A DNA stretch of 64,000 bases from Rhizobium tibeticum (GCF_900110205.1 NZ_FOCV01000018.1:62001-126000), one strand, 5' to 3'. Counted from the stretch's first letter, positions 53,866 to 62,983 are shown. Numbers and translations are program-made. Notes: a model not told the origin generated them from the letters alone.

Positions 53866-55407
53866 TCACTGCGCGGCAAGCTCCATAACCTTGATCTGCG
53901 TTGCTTCGTCGCGATTGAGAAAACCGGTTACACGTCCTTCGTGCATCACCATGATGCGGTCGCTCATGCCCAAGACTTCCGGCATCTCGGACGAGATCAT
54001 GATCACTGCTACTCCATTTCTCGCCATCTCCGTCACCAGACGATGGATCTCGGCCTTGGCGCCGACATCGATGCCGCGTGTCGGCTCGTCGAGAATGAGG
54101 ATCTTCGGTTTCGTAAGCAGCCAGCGACCGATCAGAACCTTTTGCTGGTTGCCGCCGGAAAGGTTTTCCACGCGCTCATCGAGGTTGGGGGTCTTGACCC
54201 GGAGTTTCTTGGCCATGTCTTCGCAAGTCGCCTCGATCGAGCTTTCCTGCACAAAGCCGCCCTTGACGAAGCTGTCCTGGAGAACGGCGATCTGCATGTT
54301 CTCGAGAACGCTGAGGATCAGCAGACAGCCTGTGTCTTTGCGATCCTCGGTCAGGAATGCCATGCGGTTCCGGATTGCGACGGTCGGCGAGGCGATATCT
54401 GTCTTCTTGCCGAAGAGCTCGATCGTGCCCGACGTCGCCGGCGTCACACCGAACAAGGTCTCGGCGACGTTCGATCGGCCTGATCCCACGAGCCCGGCAA
54501 CGCCGAGGATCTCGCCCGATCGCACGTCAAAGGAAACGTCATGGAAGACGTTGTTCAGCGAGAGGTTCTTGACCGAGAGGACGACGTCGCCGATTGGCAC
54601 CTCCTCTTTCGGGAACATCTGGGTGATTTCGCGGCCGACCATCATGCGGATGATGTCATCGCGGGTGACGTCCGTTGACGCATGTGTGCCAATATAACGG
54701 CCATCACGGAACACGGAGAATTCGTCGGCAATCTCGAACAGCTCGTTCATCTTGTGCGTGATGTAGACGATGCCGATGCCTTGAGCCCTGAGGTCGCGAA
54801 TGATCCTGAAGAGATGCTCGACCTCGCGCTCGGTCAGCGCCGATGTCGGTTCATCCATGATCAGCACGTCGGAATTGTAGGAGACCGCCTTGGCGATCTC
54901 GACCATCTGCCGGTTGGCGACCGAAAGTTCGCGAACCTGGATCTCGGGGTCGATGTCGATATTCAGCCGTCGAAACAGCTCGTCCGTCTGGCGGAACATT
55001 GCCGCGTGATCGACAAAGCCGAACCTGTTCTTCGGCTCACGACGGATCCAGATGTTCTCGGCGACCGTCATGAACGGCATCAGGTTGAGTTCCTGATGGA
55101 TCATGGCGATGCCGTTTTCCAGCGCGTCGAGCGGTGATTTAAGCTGAATCTCTACGCCCTTGAGGCGCACTTCGCCCTTATCGGGAATGTAGATGCCGGC
55201 GAGGATTTTCATCAGTGTCGACTTGCCGGCGCCATTTTCGCCCATCAAAGCGTGCACCGTGCCGCGCTTCAGCCGGAACTGAACGTCATCGAGGGCGACG
55301 ACACCCGGAAACTCCTTCCGGACACCTTCTGCGCTCAGCAGGTATTCCGCATTCGGAACAGCGCCACTCTGACGCACTGCAGCCATTGTAGACGGGCTGA
55401 CAACCAT
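53866..55407 (-). CDS. Sugar ABC transporter ATP-binding protein (RbsA/MglA family)
   Basis: The 513-residue protein holds two fused ATPase domains. The first has Walker A GENGAGKSTLMKI and signature LSVANRQMVEIAKAV. The second has the usual degenerate P-loop GLVGSGRSNVAETL and signature LSGGNQQKVLIGRWL. The ATG at 55407 is preceded by GGGAGGAG; a longer open frame to 55569 runs into the binding-protein gene and is not real. It lies between the binding protein (70 bases upstream) and permease genes. Confidence 0.93.
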   Translation of the reverse strand: MVVSPSTMAAVRQSGAVPNAEYLLSAEGVRKEFPGVVALDDVQFRLKRGTVHALMGENGAGKSTLMKILAGIYIPDKGEVRLKGVEIQLKSPLDALENGIAMIHQELNLMPFMTVAENIWIRREPKNRFGFVDHAAMFRQTDELFRRLNIDIDPEIQVRELSVANRQMVEIAKAVSYNSDVLIMDEPTSALTEREVEHLFRIIRDLRAQGIGIVYITHKMNELFEIADEFSVFRDGRYIGTHASTDVTRDDIIRMMVGREITQMFPKEEVPIGDVVLSVKNLSLNNVFHDVSFDVRSGEILGVAGLVGSGRSNVAETLFGVTPATSGTIELFGKKTDIASPTVAIRNRMAFLTEDRKDTGCLLILSVLENMQIAVLQDSFVKGGFVQESSIEATCEDMAKKLRVKTPNLDERVENLSGGNQQKVLIGRWLLTKPKILILDEPTRGIDVGAKAEIHRLVTEMARNGVAVIMISSEMPEVLGMSDRIMVMHEGRVTGFLNRDEATQIKVMELAAQ

Positions 55408-55477
55408 CTCATCTCCTCCCGGACAGGGACTGAGGAAGGATGCGGAACCATGTTCCGCATCCTGGCTCTCCAAAGCG

Positions 55478-56407
55478 TTAGTTCTTCGCGACGAAGTCCT
55501 TGACGTTCTCAGGCGTGACGAGCTGGAAAGGAATGTAAACCTTCTTCTCCACCTTTTTGCCCTTTGCAAGCTTCAGAGCTGCATCGAGCGAGCCCTTGCC
55601 CTGCCCGGCAGCGTCCTGGAAAACCGTCACGTCGAGGTCACCGGCCTGCATCGCGGCAAGCGCATCTTGGGTGGCGTCAACGCCGCCGATCACGATCTTG
55701 CTGAGATCCTTGCCGGCCGCTTTGAGGGCCTGGATTGCGCCAATTGCCATTTCGTCGTTGTTCGCGATGACGGCGTCGAATTCGATGCCGCTAGAAAGCC
55801 AGTTGGTCATCAAATCCGAACCTTCTGTGCGCGACCAGTTCGCCGTCTGCTCCTCAACGATCGCGATACCCTTGCAGTCGTCGGTTGCGACAACATCATG
55901 GACATCCTTGGTGCGCATGCGAGCAGCCTGGTTGGAGAGTTCGCCCATCAGGATGACGGCTTTACCCTTGCCGCCGAGTAGACGGCACACTTCCTTGGTC
56001 TCAAGCGTGCCGGATTCCTGCTCGTTCGAAGCGACGAAAGCCTGCTTGTCCGGAAGGCTGTCAACGTTGACCGGCTCACGGTTGACATAAACCAGCGGAA
56101 CGCCGGCTTCAGCTGCGATCTTCGACATGGCTGCGGTAGCGTCGGTGTCAACCGGGTTGACGATGATCGCGTCGACCTTGGAAGCAATGAAATTCTGGAT
56201 CTGGCTCTGCTGCTTGGCGACGTCGTTCTGGGCGTCTTCGACCTGCAGTGTCACGCCGTTCAGCGTCTTGGCATAGTTCTGCATGCCGTTGCGCAGAACG
56301 GTCAGGAAGTTGTCGTCGAACTTCGACATCGAGACGCCGACGGTCTCAGCGTGAGCGGCCGCCGACAGGACGAGCGCCATAGCAGTGCCCATGATAAATT
56401 TCTTCAT
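55478..56407 (-). CDS. Periplasmic sugar-binding protein, inositol/rhizopine-type
   Basis: The 309-residue protein has a signal peptide ending AAHAE (cleavage near residue 20) and the periplasmic-binding-protein type 1 fold (Peripla_BP_4). The start of the mature part, TVGVSMSKFDDNFLTVL, and segments QSQIQNFIASKVDAIIVNPV, YVNREPV and GGVDATQDALAAMQAGDLD resemble, from memory, inositol-binding IbpA/IntA and rhizopine-binding MocB proteins. The ligand is therefore probably myo-inositol or a related polyol; ribose or another sugar cannot be excluded. It is the first gene of the operon with an IolR-like operator upstream. Confidence 0.75.
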   Translation of the reverse strand: MKKFIMGTAMALVLSAAAHAETVGVSMSKFDDNFLTVLRNGMQNYAKTLNGVTLQVEDAQNDVAKQQSQIQNFIASKVDAIIVNPVDTDATAAMSKIAAEAGVPLVYVNREPVNVDSLPDKQAFVASNEQESGTLETKEVCRLLGGKGKAVILMGELSNQAARMRTKDVHDVVATDDCKGIAIVEEQTANWSRTEGSDLMTNWLSSGIEFDAVIANNDEMAIGAIQALKAAGKDLSKIVIGGVDATQDALAAMQAGDLDVTVFQDAAGQGKGSLDAALKLAKGKKVEKKVYIPFQLVTPENVKDFVAKN

Positions 56408-56558
56408 TTTCTTTCCTCCACAAAGCGGTGTCCGGCTGCACCCTCCTCACGCCGGAGCTTCGGGCAGTGCCCAAAAGCCAGTATCTGTTCGCTGTGTGCC
56501 ATCTCCCGTTGGCCGTCCGTCAAGAAACGGAACAAACGAACCGTAAAATATCTATTGC

Positions 56559-56572
56559 GGAATATTCATTCC
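56559..56572. promoter_or_regulatory. Candidate IolR-type operator GGAA-N6-TTCC
   Basis: GGAATATTCATTCC fits the palindrome GGAA-N6-TTCC described for the IolR repressor in Sinorhizobium and is extended to GGAAT-N4-ATTCC. It lies about 150 bases upstream of the binding-protein ATG and 16 bases downstream of a CTTGAC box, at the -10 position, which suits repression. Eight fixed bases occur by chance about once in 65 kb, so location is the main support. Confidence 0.5.
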
Positions 56573-56588
56573 ATTTTCTGCCGAGGGC

Positions 56589-56594
56589 GTCAAG
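56589..56594 (-). promoter_or_regulatory. Candidate -35 box of the sugar importer promoter
   Basis: The minus strand reads CTTGAC, the rhizobial -35 consensus, at 56589-56594. The predicted -10 position falls on the IolR-like palindrome; its match to CTATAT is poor (AATGAAT/GAATAT region). A start here would give a leader of about 145 bases. Confidence 0.35.
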
Positions 56595-56729
56595 TCCAAT
56601 TCAAGGACGAGGTCGCCGACCGCCCTACGAAAATCTCGCGGGACAACCCCATGGCGCTGAAAAGCGCGATGTTGCGAACTATATAAACGCACCAACGGCA
56701 GCAGTTCGCTGTCTCCCATGGAGAAACCG

Positions 56730-57239
56730 ATGCCCATCTCGATGTACCGATTGACAGTTCCCGTCTTCCAGCACGGTCTTGAAACCTTGAAGACCTATCT
56801 CGATAAAGCCGAAGACTTCGCAAAAGAAAAAGGCATCGACGGAGCGGATCTTGTTGCCGCGCGGTTGTCCTCGGACATGCTGCCATTCTCGGGTCAGTAT
56901 CAACGCGCGACCGATAGCGCCAAATTGGCGATCGCGCGGCTGACCGGTCGCGAAGCGCCGAAATTCGAGGATAACGAAGTGACAATCACCGAGTTGCGCG
57001 AGCGTGTCGCCAAGACGGAAGCCTATCTCGCTACCGTCGAGCCTGCTGCGCTCGAGGGGACGGAAACGCGGGAAATCGCGCTTTCGCCAGGGGGCAACAA
57101 GATCACGTTCCGCGGCGACGAGTATGTCATGACCTTCGCACTGCCGAACTTCTTCTTCCACCTTGCGACGGCACACGCGATCCTGCGCAACCAGGGCGTT
57201 CCGGTCGGCAAGATGGACTATCTCGGACGCCTCGCCTGA
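56730..57239 (+). CDS. DUF1993 family protein
   Basis: The 169-residue protein matches DUF1993, a DinB-like four-helix family of unknown function. It starts MPISMYRLTVPVFQHGLETL and contains LPFSGQYQRATDSAKLA and FALPNFFFHLATAHAILRN, with conserved histidines that might bind metal. I chose the ATG at 56730, six bases after GGAG; the in-frame ATG at 56718 overlaps that site. The gene stands alone and converges with galE. Confidence 0.85.
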   Translation: MPISMYRLTVPVFQHGLETLKTYLDKAEDFAKEKGIDGADLVAARLSSDMLPFSGQYQRATDSAKLAIARLTGREAPKFEDNEVTITELRERVAKTEAYLATVEPAALEGTETREIALSPGGNKITFRGDEYVMTFALPNFFFHLATAHAILRNQGVPVGKMDYLGRLA

Positions 57240-57395
57240 TGGAACTTACGGCCGGCTGCTGACCCCGTTTCGTGAGTTGCGTGGTGACGCGCTCGGCGTC
57301 CCGACGCAGGCATGTCCGGTCGCCGACAGACAGTCACAGCGCCACTGGTCCGCGGTGATGAGCAGGGTGTTCGGTCGACCGGTCATGGTTGCATT

Positions 57396-58379
57396 TCAGT
57401 GCTGGTTTGATTTTGCGTGCCAGTTCCACGCCGAGCGGATGATCTGAGACAAGTCATATTGCGGCGTCCAGCCGAGAATCTCTCGCGCCTTGTCATTGTT
57501 GGCAACCAGCGTGTGCGAGTCGCCCTCGCGACGACCGGCATATTCCACAGGAAACGGCCGCTCCGACACACGCTCGATCGTGCTGAGCAGTTCCTTCACC
57601 GTGGTTCCCGTGCCGGTGCCGAGATTGAGAGCAATCGATTCCCCGCCCCGCAGCAGATGCTCCACGGCGCGGACGTGGGCGTCGGCGAGGTCGAGCACAT
57701 GGATGTAGTCGCGGACACAGGTGCCATCACGCGTCTCATAGTCGGTGCCGAACACCTTGAAGCCTTCACGACGACCGAGGGCGGCATCGATCGCCAACGG
57801 TATGGCGTGGGTTTCCGGCTGATGCCACTCGCCGATTCTACCTTCGAAATCGGCCCCGGCTGCATTGAAGTAGCGGAGTACGACAGATCGAAACCCCGTG
57901 TACCTGTCATAGTCGGCAAGCGCCTGCTCGACGATGTATTTCGTTCGGCCATATGGGTTGATCGGCACCTGACGATGCGTTTCATCGAGCGGCACGCTCT
58001 GCGGCAAGCCATAGGTTGCGCAGGTCGACGAAAAGACGAACGCCTTGACGCCAGCCGCCTGAGCGGCGGCCAATAGCGTCAGCGTGCCAATGACGTTGTT
58101 TTCGTAGAAAGCAACCGGGTCTTTTACCGATTCACCGACCTCGATGAGCGCGGCAAAGTGCAGGATGGCGGCCGGTTTGTGCTTGGCCAGAACCTCGTCA
58201 AGACGAGCGCGATCCCGAATATCGCCTTCTTCCGCAGGTCCCCACTTCACGAACTCGCGATGTCCGTTGGAGAAATTGTCAAAAACGATAGGCTTGAAGC
58301 CCTTGTTCGCAAGATCGAGACACGTGTGCGAGCCGATATACCCAGCGCCGCCCACGACCAGAACCGTTTCACCTGCCAT
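57396..58379 (-). CDS. galE: UDP-glucose 4-epimerase (GalE/ExoB)
   Basis: The 327-residue short-chain dehydrogenase-type enzyme interconverts UDP-glucose and UDP-galactose. It has the NAD motif GGAGYIGSH at residues 10-18, the catalytic S in SSTCATYG and Y-x-x-x-K in YGRTKYI near residues 147-151. In rhizobia the homologue ExoB supplies UDP-galactose for succinoglycan and lipopolysaccharide. It is monocistronic, converging with the DUF1993 gene and divergent from the methyltransferase gene. Confidence 0.93.
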   Translation of the reverse strand: MAGETVLVVGGAGYIGSHTCLDLANKGFKPIVFDNFSNGHREFVKWGPAEEGDIRDRARLDEVLAKHKPAAILHFAALIEVGESVKDPVAFYENNVIGTLTLLAAAQAAGVKAFVFSSTCATYGLPQSVPLDETHRQVPINPYGRTKYIVEQALADYDRYTGFRSVVLRYFNAAGADFEGRIGEWHQPETHAIPLAIDAALGRREGFKVFGTDYETRDGTCVRDYIHVLDLADAHVRAVEHLLRGGESIALNLGTGTGTTVKELLSTIERVSERPFPVEYAGRREGDSHTLVANNDKAREILGWTPQYDLSQIIRSAWNWHAKSNQH

Positions 58380-58722
58380 GCACCACCTTCAATTCCCGTT
58401 TCGGATGAGGGTAGACTTAAGGCAGGTCGATGGCGAGAAAAAGAAAGAAACGTGCGGGGAGGGGCGTTGCCTTCATTTTGTCGGCGACGGCATTAGCAAA
58501 TTGCTCGACCGAAGTTTTTCTGATGACTTTACTGTTCGTGAAACACCCGCAGCGGCCAGGTCTCAAAGTAACGTAGACGTGGTTTTCGGATTGTTCTCGC
58601 GACAGAATATATTTCCAAATACTTCTATTGTATTATTTTAAACAGAATTGACTCACATTCGTATTTTCTGCGAGAGGAGTTTAATCTGGTAATATCTGCG
58701 ATAAATCGGGAAGCGTATCTCT
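58380..58722. other. AT-rich intergenic region between galE and a methyltransferase gene
   Basis: The 343-base gap is clearly more AT-rich than its surroundings, mainly from 58585 to 58720 (ATATATTTCCAAATAC, TATTATTTTAAACAG). A TTGACT at 58648-58653 resembles a -35 box but lacks a good -10. A 48-codon frame at 58430-58576 has only a weak ribosome site and is not called. Confidence 0.5.
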
Positions 58723-59505
58723 ATGACTTCGTCGATCAGAAAGTTCATATTTCATGATCTTCAGGCGATCGAGGGATACATTGATCCGCCTGACGCGCTG
58801 GTATTTCTCGCCATTTTGGGGTCCCAGCAGGCGGCATCCTTGGAAGGCGGCCTAGCCGAGATAGGCGTTTACTACGGCCGATCCTACTTCCTGTTGCGAA
58901 AAATCTGCGGAGACGCGGAGAAGATCGTGGCTATCGATCCCTTCGATATCGTGAAGCCAGATCACGGTGGCGCGCAATATGACCGTTTCGTGGCGGGGGG
59001 TCGCCAACTTGGCCTTTCCGTGGATGGAGGGCGCGTCATCAAGAGCGACAGCACGCTGCTCAGGGCCGAGGACATTATCGAACGAGCCGGCATGGTCCGC
59101 TTCTTCAGCATCGACGGCGGCCACATGCTGCATCACGTCGAGGCCGATAGCCGTCTTGCTGCCGCGTCGCTTGCCGAGCATGGCATCATCGTTTTCGACG
59201 ACACCTTCAATCCGGCTTGGCCGGAGGTCACCGCCGGGGTAACGGACTTCCTGCGTGAAGAGGCCGGTCGCTTTTCGGTTTTCTGCCTGACGAAATATAA
59301 GACCTATGTTTGCCGCCAGGCGTTCCACGAGTTCTACTCGCGCACGATCAAGACTTCGCCCGAGCTCAAGGCATTCGATCACCTTGAGACCGAATTCCTC
59401 GGCTCGACGGCGATCCGGTTGCACAATCCGATGCGCCGCCGCATCGCCTACGAAGTGATGGTCGGGCTCGGCATGCGTGCGTTGTCTGAGCGTGCCTACC
59501 GATGA
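58723..59505 (+). CDS. Class I SAM-dependent methyltransferase
   Basis: The 260-residue protein shows a Methyltransf_24-type Rossmann fold. The SAM-binding segment is GGLAEIGVYYGRSYFLL (motif E-I-G-x-Y-x-G), the acidic end of strand 2 is VAIDPFD, and later RFFSIDGGHMLHHVEAD and IIVFDDTFNPAWPEV follow. Such enzymes often methylate sugars of surface polysaccharides; the substrate here is unknown. The gene follows an AT-rich upstream region and converges with kdpE, 6 bases apart. The ribosome site GGGA is weak and 11 bases away. Confidence 0.8.
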   Translation: MTSSIRKFIFHDLQAIEGYIDPPDALVFLAILGSQQAASLEGGLAEIGVYYGRSYFLLRKICGDAEKIVAIDPFDIVKPDHGGAQYDRFVAGGRQLGLSVDGGRVIKSDSTLLRAEDIIERAGMVRFFSIDGGHMLHHVEADSRLAAASLAEHGIIVFDDTFNPAWPEVTAGVTDFLREEAGRFSVFCLTKYKTYVCRQAFHEFYSRTIKTSPELKAFDHLETEFLGSTAIRLHNPMRRRIAYEVMVGLGMRALSERAYR

Positions 59506-59511
59506 ACCAAA

Positions 59512-60216
59512 TTAGACCGGCGGCGGGTCTGCTTCTTTCAGCCTGTATCCGACACCGGTTTCCGTGGTGATGTATTGCGGCTGGTCCGGGCTCAGTTCGA
59601 TCTTTTGGCGTAGCTGGCGAACGTAGACCCGCAAATACTGCACGTCGGCAGCCGGTCCCCAGATCTGCTTCAACAGGAATTGATGGGTCAGGACCTTTCC
59701 TGCGTGCTGGGCGAGGACCCTCAGAATGTCGTATTCCTTGGGCGAGAGCTTGATTTCCCTGCCATCGATTTTCACGATGCGCTTGACGAGGTCGATGGAC
59801 AGGCCTCCGGCCTGAAAGATCGCCCGCTCACCCTGTTGTTGTAACCGATGACGCAAGGCAACACGGAGCCGGGCGCCGAGTTCGTTCATGCCAAACGGCT
59901 TTGTCAGGTAGTCGTCGGCCCCAGCCTCGAGGGCGTTGACGATACCCGTTTCGTCGGTGCGGCTGGAGAGGATCACGATCGGCAAGGTAAGGCCCGCGTC
60001 TCTCCACTCCCTCAACAGTTCGTGACCTGATTTGTCCGGCAGGCCAAGGTCGAGCACGATCAGATCAGGGGGCTCGTCCTGCGCCTGTTGTAGGGCCGCA
60101 GCGCCGTTCGGCGCCTCGTGCACCTCATAGCCTTGCGCAGTGAGGCCAACGCGAAGCAGCTTGCGGATCGGAGGCTCGTCGTCGACGACGAGAATTTTTA
60201 CGGCTGAACCGGTCAT
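59512..60216 (-). CDS. kdpE: Response regulator KdpE
   Basis: The 234-residue OmpR-family regulator has a receiver domain with the acidic pair DDE near residue 12, the phospho-acceptor D in LIVLDLGLPDKSG near residue 56 and the lysine in LTKPFG. A winged-helix DNA-binding domain follows (about residues 135-230; KEYDILRVLAQHAGKVLTH). It activates the kdp potassium-uptake operon. Its start overlaps the kdpD stop by 4 bases (ATGA). Confidence 0.94.
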   Translation of the reverse strand: MTGSAVKILVVDDEPPIRKLLRVGLTAQGYEVHEAPNGAAALQQAQDEPPDLIVLDLGLPDKSGHELLREWRDAGLTLPIVILSSRTDETGIVNALEAGADDYLTKPFGMNELGARLRVALRHRLQQQGERAIFQAGGLSIDLVKRIVKIDGREIKLSPKEYDILRVLAQHAGKVLTHQFLLKQIWGPAADVQYLRVYVRQLRQKIELSPDQPQYITTETGVGYRLKEADPPPV

Positions 60217-62930
60217 TGGAGCTCATCCAGTTTCTGAATCTCATTTGGCGTTGGAAGACGGATGGTGAAGGCGGCACCGGAACGATCGGAGCGATTTCCG
60301 GCTGTGATCGTGCCGCCCATCGCCTCGACAAAACCTCGACAGATTGACAAGCCGAGGCCCGTTCCCGCTCGAACCTGATCACCCTTGCGCACGCGATAGA
60401 ATGTATCGAAGACGCGATCCACGTCAGCCGGCGGAATACCCGGTCCCTCGTCCGAAACCTGAATCATGACATTGTATCCGTCCGCCCACCCATCGATACG
60501 GATCGATGATCCTTGCGGCGCATATTTGGCAGCATTGTCGAGCAGATTGAAAAGCACCTGTTCGAACAATACGGGGTCAACGCGAACCATCGGCAGGTCT
60601 GCGGGAATTGTCATCACGGTCTTGTGGTATGCGAGAATTTTGTCGGCGCGGCGCAACGCGCTGCCGGCAATGTCGCCCGGGTAGTGCAGCGCATAGTTCG
60701 GCTCCATCGCCCCAGACTCGATCTTCGTCATATCGAGCAGGTTGGCGATAAAGCGGTTGAGCCGCTCCGATTCGTCGATGACGGTCGAAAGAAGATCGAC
60801 ACGATCTTCCTGAGACATGGAATCGAGATAGTCGCGGAGTGTGCCCGCAGCGCCAAGGATGGCCGCGAGCGGCGTCTTCAGATCATGCGAGATCGAGGTC
60901 AGCAGGGCAGAGCGCAAACGGTCGGCTTCGGCAGCAAGTCTTGCGCGATCGACATCTGCCACGAGTTGAATGCGCTCGATCGCCAGCGCCGCTTGGTCCG
61001 CCAATGCGTCGAGAAGCCGTTGCTGCTCGGGCGTCAGGAGCGGGCCGTCGCGTCGGTCATTGTCCAGGCCGATCACGCCCACGGCTGCGCGTCCGGTCCG
61101 CAGCGGCACATAGAGGCGCTTGGCGCCGGGCAAGGTGTCGGCGCCGCGACCGGCAGCGTGATTATGCTCCCAGGCCCACCGGGCGGCCGCAATGTCTGCC
61201 TCGTCCAGCGTGTCATCCGGCGGATAGCCGGCTTTAACGGCGATGGTGCCCTCTTCAGGAAGCAGAAGGACGACGCGCACCTTGAGCATCGAGGCCAATT
61301 GGAATGCCGTGGCCCACAAAACATCATCAAGCGTGCCGGTGCCGGCCAGTTTCTTGGAAAACAGGTAGAGGTCTTCCGTCGTTCGGGCGCGCTGCCGGGC
61401 CGCCGCGGCCTGGCGTTGGACCGTTGCGGTCAGGTTGCTCGCGATGACGGCGACGCCCAGGAAGAAGAACAGCGCAAGCACGCTCTCCGGATCGCTGATC
61501 GTCAGCGTGTAGCGGGGCGGCAGGAAGAAGAAATTGAAGGATAGCGCGCTGAGGATGCAGGTGTAGAGTGCTGGACGAAGGCCGTGGATGACGGCTGAGG
61601 TCAGCACGGCCATCAGGAACACGAGGGCAAGGTTGCGGACATCAAGAACTTGATCGAGCACGACCCCGGCGATGAGCGCGATCGCAACATAGGCGGTGGC
61701 GGAGAGATAGGCTTGGATATTGAATGCTGGCAAAGAAGGAGCGGCTTTGACGCCGCGCGTGGATGTCCCTTCCTTCTCACTTCCCGAAATCACGTGAACG
61801 CTGATATTGCCAGACTTTCTGATCAGATCGTCGGCTATGGAACGGTGCAGCCAGTCACGCCACGACGGCTTGCTGGGTGCGCCGATGACGATATGCGTGA
61901 CATTGTTGGCCGCGGCGTGCCGGACCAGCTCTTCGGAGACCTCGCGGCCGGGAATGGTGATTGCCTCGCCGCCCAGCTGTTCAGCCAGCCGAAGCGTGGC
62001 TGCAATCGTGTCGCGGTCGGCCTCCGTCAGATTGATCGCCCGGTTGGTCTCGACATAGACGGCAGCCCATGGCGCCCGCAGTCGCGCAGCCATTCGAGAC
62101 GCGTAGCGCACCAGCGAGGTGGAGCGCGGATGCTGATCGACAGACACAAGAACCCTTTCACCCGCAGCCCAGGGACCGGGGATGGCATGCGCTTGCATGT
62201 GGGTCAGAAGCTGGTCGTCGACACGCTGCGCGGTTTTGCGCAATGCGAGTTCGCGCAGCGCGGTCAGGTTGCCGGGAGTGAAATAGTTGGTCAGAGCCCG
62301 CTCGGCAGTCTTCGGAACATAGACCTTGCCGTCATGCAGTCGCTTGATCAGATCATCTGGCGTCAGATCGATGATCTCGACGTCGTCGGCCATGTCTATG
62401 ATCGAATCCGGAACCGTCTCGCGGACGCGGATGCGGGTGATCTGCGAGACGACGTCATTCAGGCTTTCGACATGCTGGATGTTCAGAGTCGAATAGACGT
62501 CGATGCCGCGGTCGAGCAATTCCTTCACGTCGACGTAGCGCTTCGGATGACGGCTACCCTCGGCGTTCGTATGTGCGAGTTCGTCAACGAGAACGAGGCT
62601 CGGATGGCGTGCGAGGATGGCGTCGATATCCATCTCCTCGAGAGGGCGGCCCTTGTAGTCGATCTTGACGCGGGGAATGACTTCGAAGCCGTCGACCAGC
62701 GCCTGGGTTTCCTTGCGCCCATGGGTCTCGACGATGCCGATCACCACGTCGACGCCATCGGAGATCTTGGCGCGGCCCGATTCCAGCATCTCATAGGTCT
62801 TGCCCACCCCGGGCGCGGCGCCGAGGAAGATTTTCAGACGGCCGCGGGTCTCCTGACGCGCCTTCTCAAGCAGCGCATCGGGCGAGGGCCTGCCGAGCTT
62901 GTCGCGGTCGTCTTCCGGCATGCGTGTCAT
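60213..62930 (-). CDS. kdpD: Osmosensitive potassium-channel sensor kinase KdpD
   Basis: The 905-residue sensor kinase has the KdpD N-terminal domain with Walker A GAAPGVGKTYEML (about residue 35). A universal-stress-like domain lies near 250-380, four membrane helices near 400-500 and a GAF domain near 530-660. The histidine kinase core shows SISHDLKTPLAAI, DEGPGIP and GTGLGLSIC. I chose the ATG at 62930, with AGGGA upstream; the longer in-frame start at 62981 would run through the kdpC-kdpD hairpin. It phosphorylates KdpE when potassium or turgor is low. Confidence 0.94.
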   Translation of the reverse strand: MTRMPEDDRDKLGRPSPDALLEKARQETRGRLKIFLGAAPGVGKTYEMLESGRAKISDGVDVVIGIVETHGRKETQALVDGFEVIPRVKIDYKGRPLEEMDIDAILARHPSLVLVDELAHTNAEGSRHPKRYVDVKELLDRGIDVYSTLNIQHVESLNDVVSQITRIRVRETVPDSIIDMADDVEIIDLTPDDLIKRLHDGKVYVPKTAERALTNYFTPGNLTALRELALRKTAQRVDDQLLTHMQAHAIPGPWAAGERVLVSVDQHPRSTSLVRYASRMAARLRAPWAAVYVETNRAINLTEADRDTIAATLRLAEQLGGEAITIPGREVSEELVRHAAANNVTHIVIGAPSKPSWRDWLHRSIADDLIRKSGNISVHVISGSEKEGTSTRGVKAAPSLPAFNIQAYLSATAYVAIALIAGVVLDQVLDVRNLALVFLMAVLTSAVIHGLRPALYTCILSALSFNFFFLPPRYTLTISDPESVLALFFFLGVAVIASNLTATVQRQAAAARQRARTTEDLYLFSKKLAGTGTLDDVLWATAFQLASMLKVRVVLLLPEEGTIAVKAGYPPDDTLDEADIAAARWAWEHNHAAGRGADTLPGAKRLYVPLRTGRAAVGVIGLDNDRRDGPLLTPEQQRLLDALADQAALAIERIQLVADVDRARLAAEADRLRSALLTSISHDLKTPLAAILGAAGTLRDYLDSMSQEDRVDLLSTVIDESERLNRFIANLLDMTKIESGAMEPNYALHYPGDIAGSALRRADKILAYHKTVMTIPADLPMVRVDPVLFEQVLFNLLDNAAKYAPQGSSIRIDGWADGYNVMIQVSDEGPGIPPADVDRVFDTFYRVRKGDQVRAGTGLGLSICRGFVEAMGGTITAGNRSDRSGAAFTIRLPTPNEIQKLDELQ

Positions 62931-62948
62931 CTTTCCCTGACGAGCAAA

Positions 62949-62974
62949 CCCCGGGCGCACGCAGGCGCCCGGGG
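62949..62974 (-). terminator. Hairpin between kdpC and kdpD
   Basis: A perfect 10-bp GC-only stem CCCCGGGCGC/GCGCCCGGGG with a 6-base loop lies between the kdpC stop and the kdpD start. It is followed by TTTGCTCG on the minus strand (and TTTT on the plus strand). It may partly stop transcription or stabilise the upstream message, so kdpDE would be made at a lower level than kdpABC. Confidence 0.65.
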
Positions 62975-62983
62975 TTTTCAACC

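Larger units (their letters stand above)
56408..56729. other. Divergent regulatory region of the sugar importer and DUF1993 gene
   Basis: The 322-base gap contains the leader of the binding-protein gene, an IolR-like operator at 56559-56572 and a CTTGAC -35-like box at 56589-56594, both for the minus-strand operon. No ORF inside it is convincing. Confidence 0.55.

Noticed and set aside
58430..58576. 48-codon frame with a signal-like start (MARKRKKRAG) in the galE upstream region
   Set aside because: The ribosome site is weak, the possible lipobox (ANC) is not canonical and there is no family match.
61790..61797. TCACGTGA core within kdpD
   Set aside because: Only the 8-base core matches; the flanking bases disagree with parS at five of the 14 positions.
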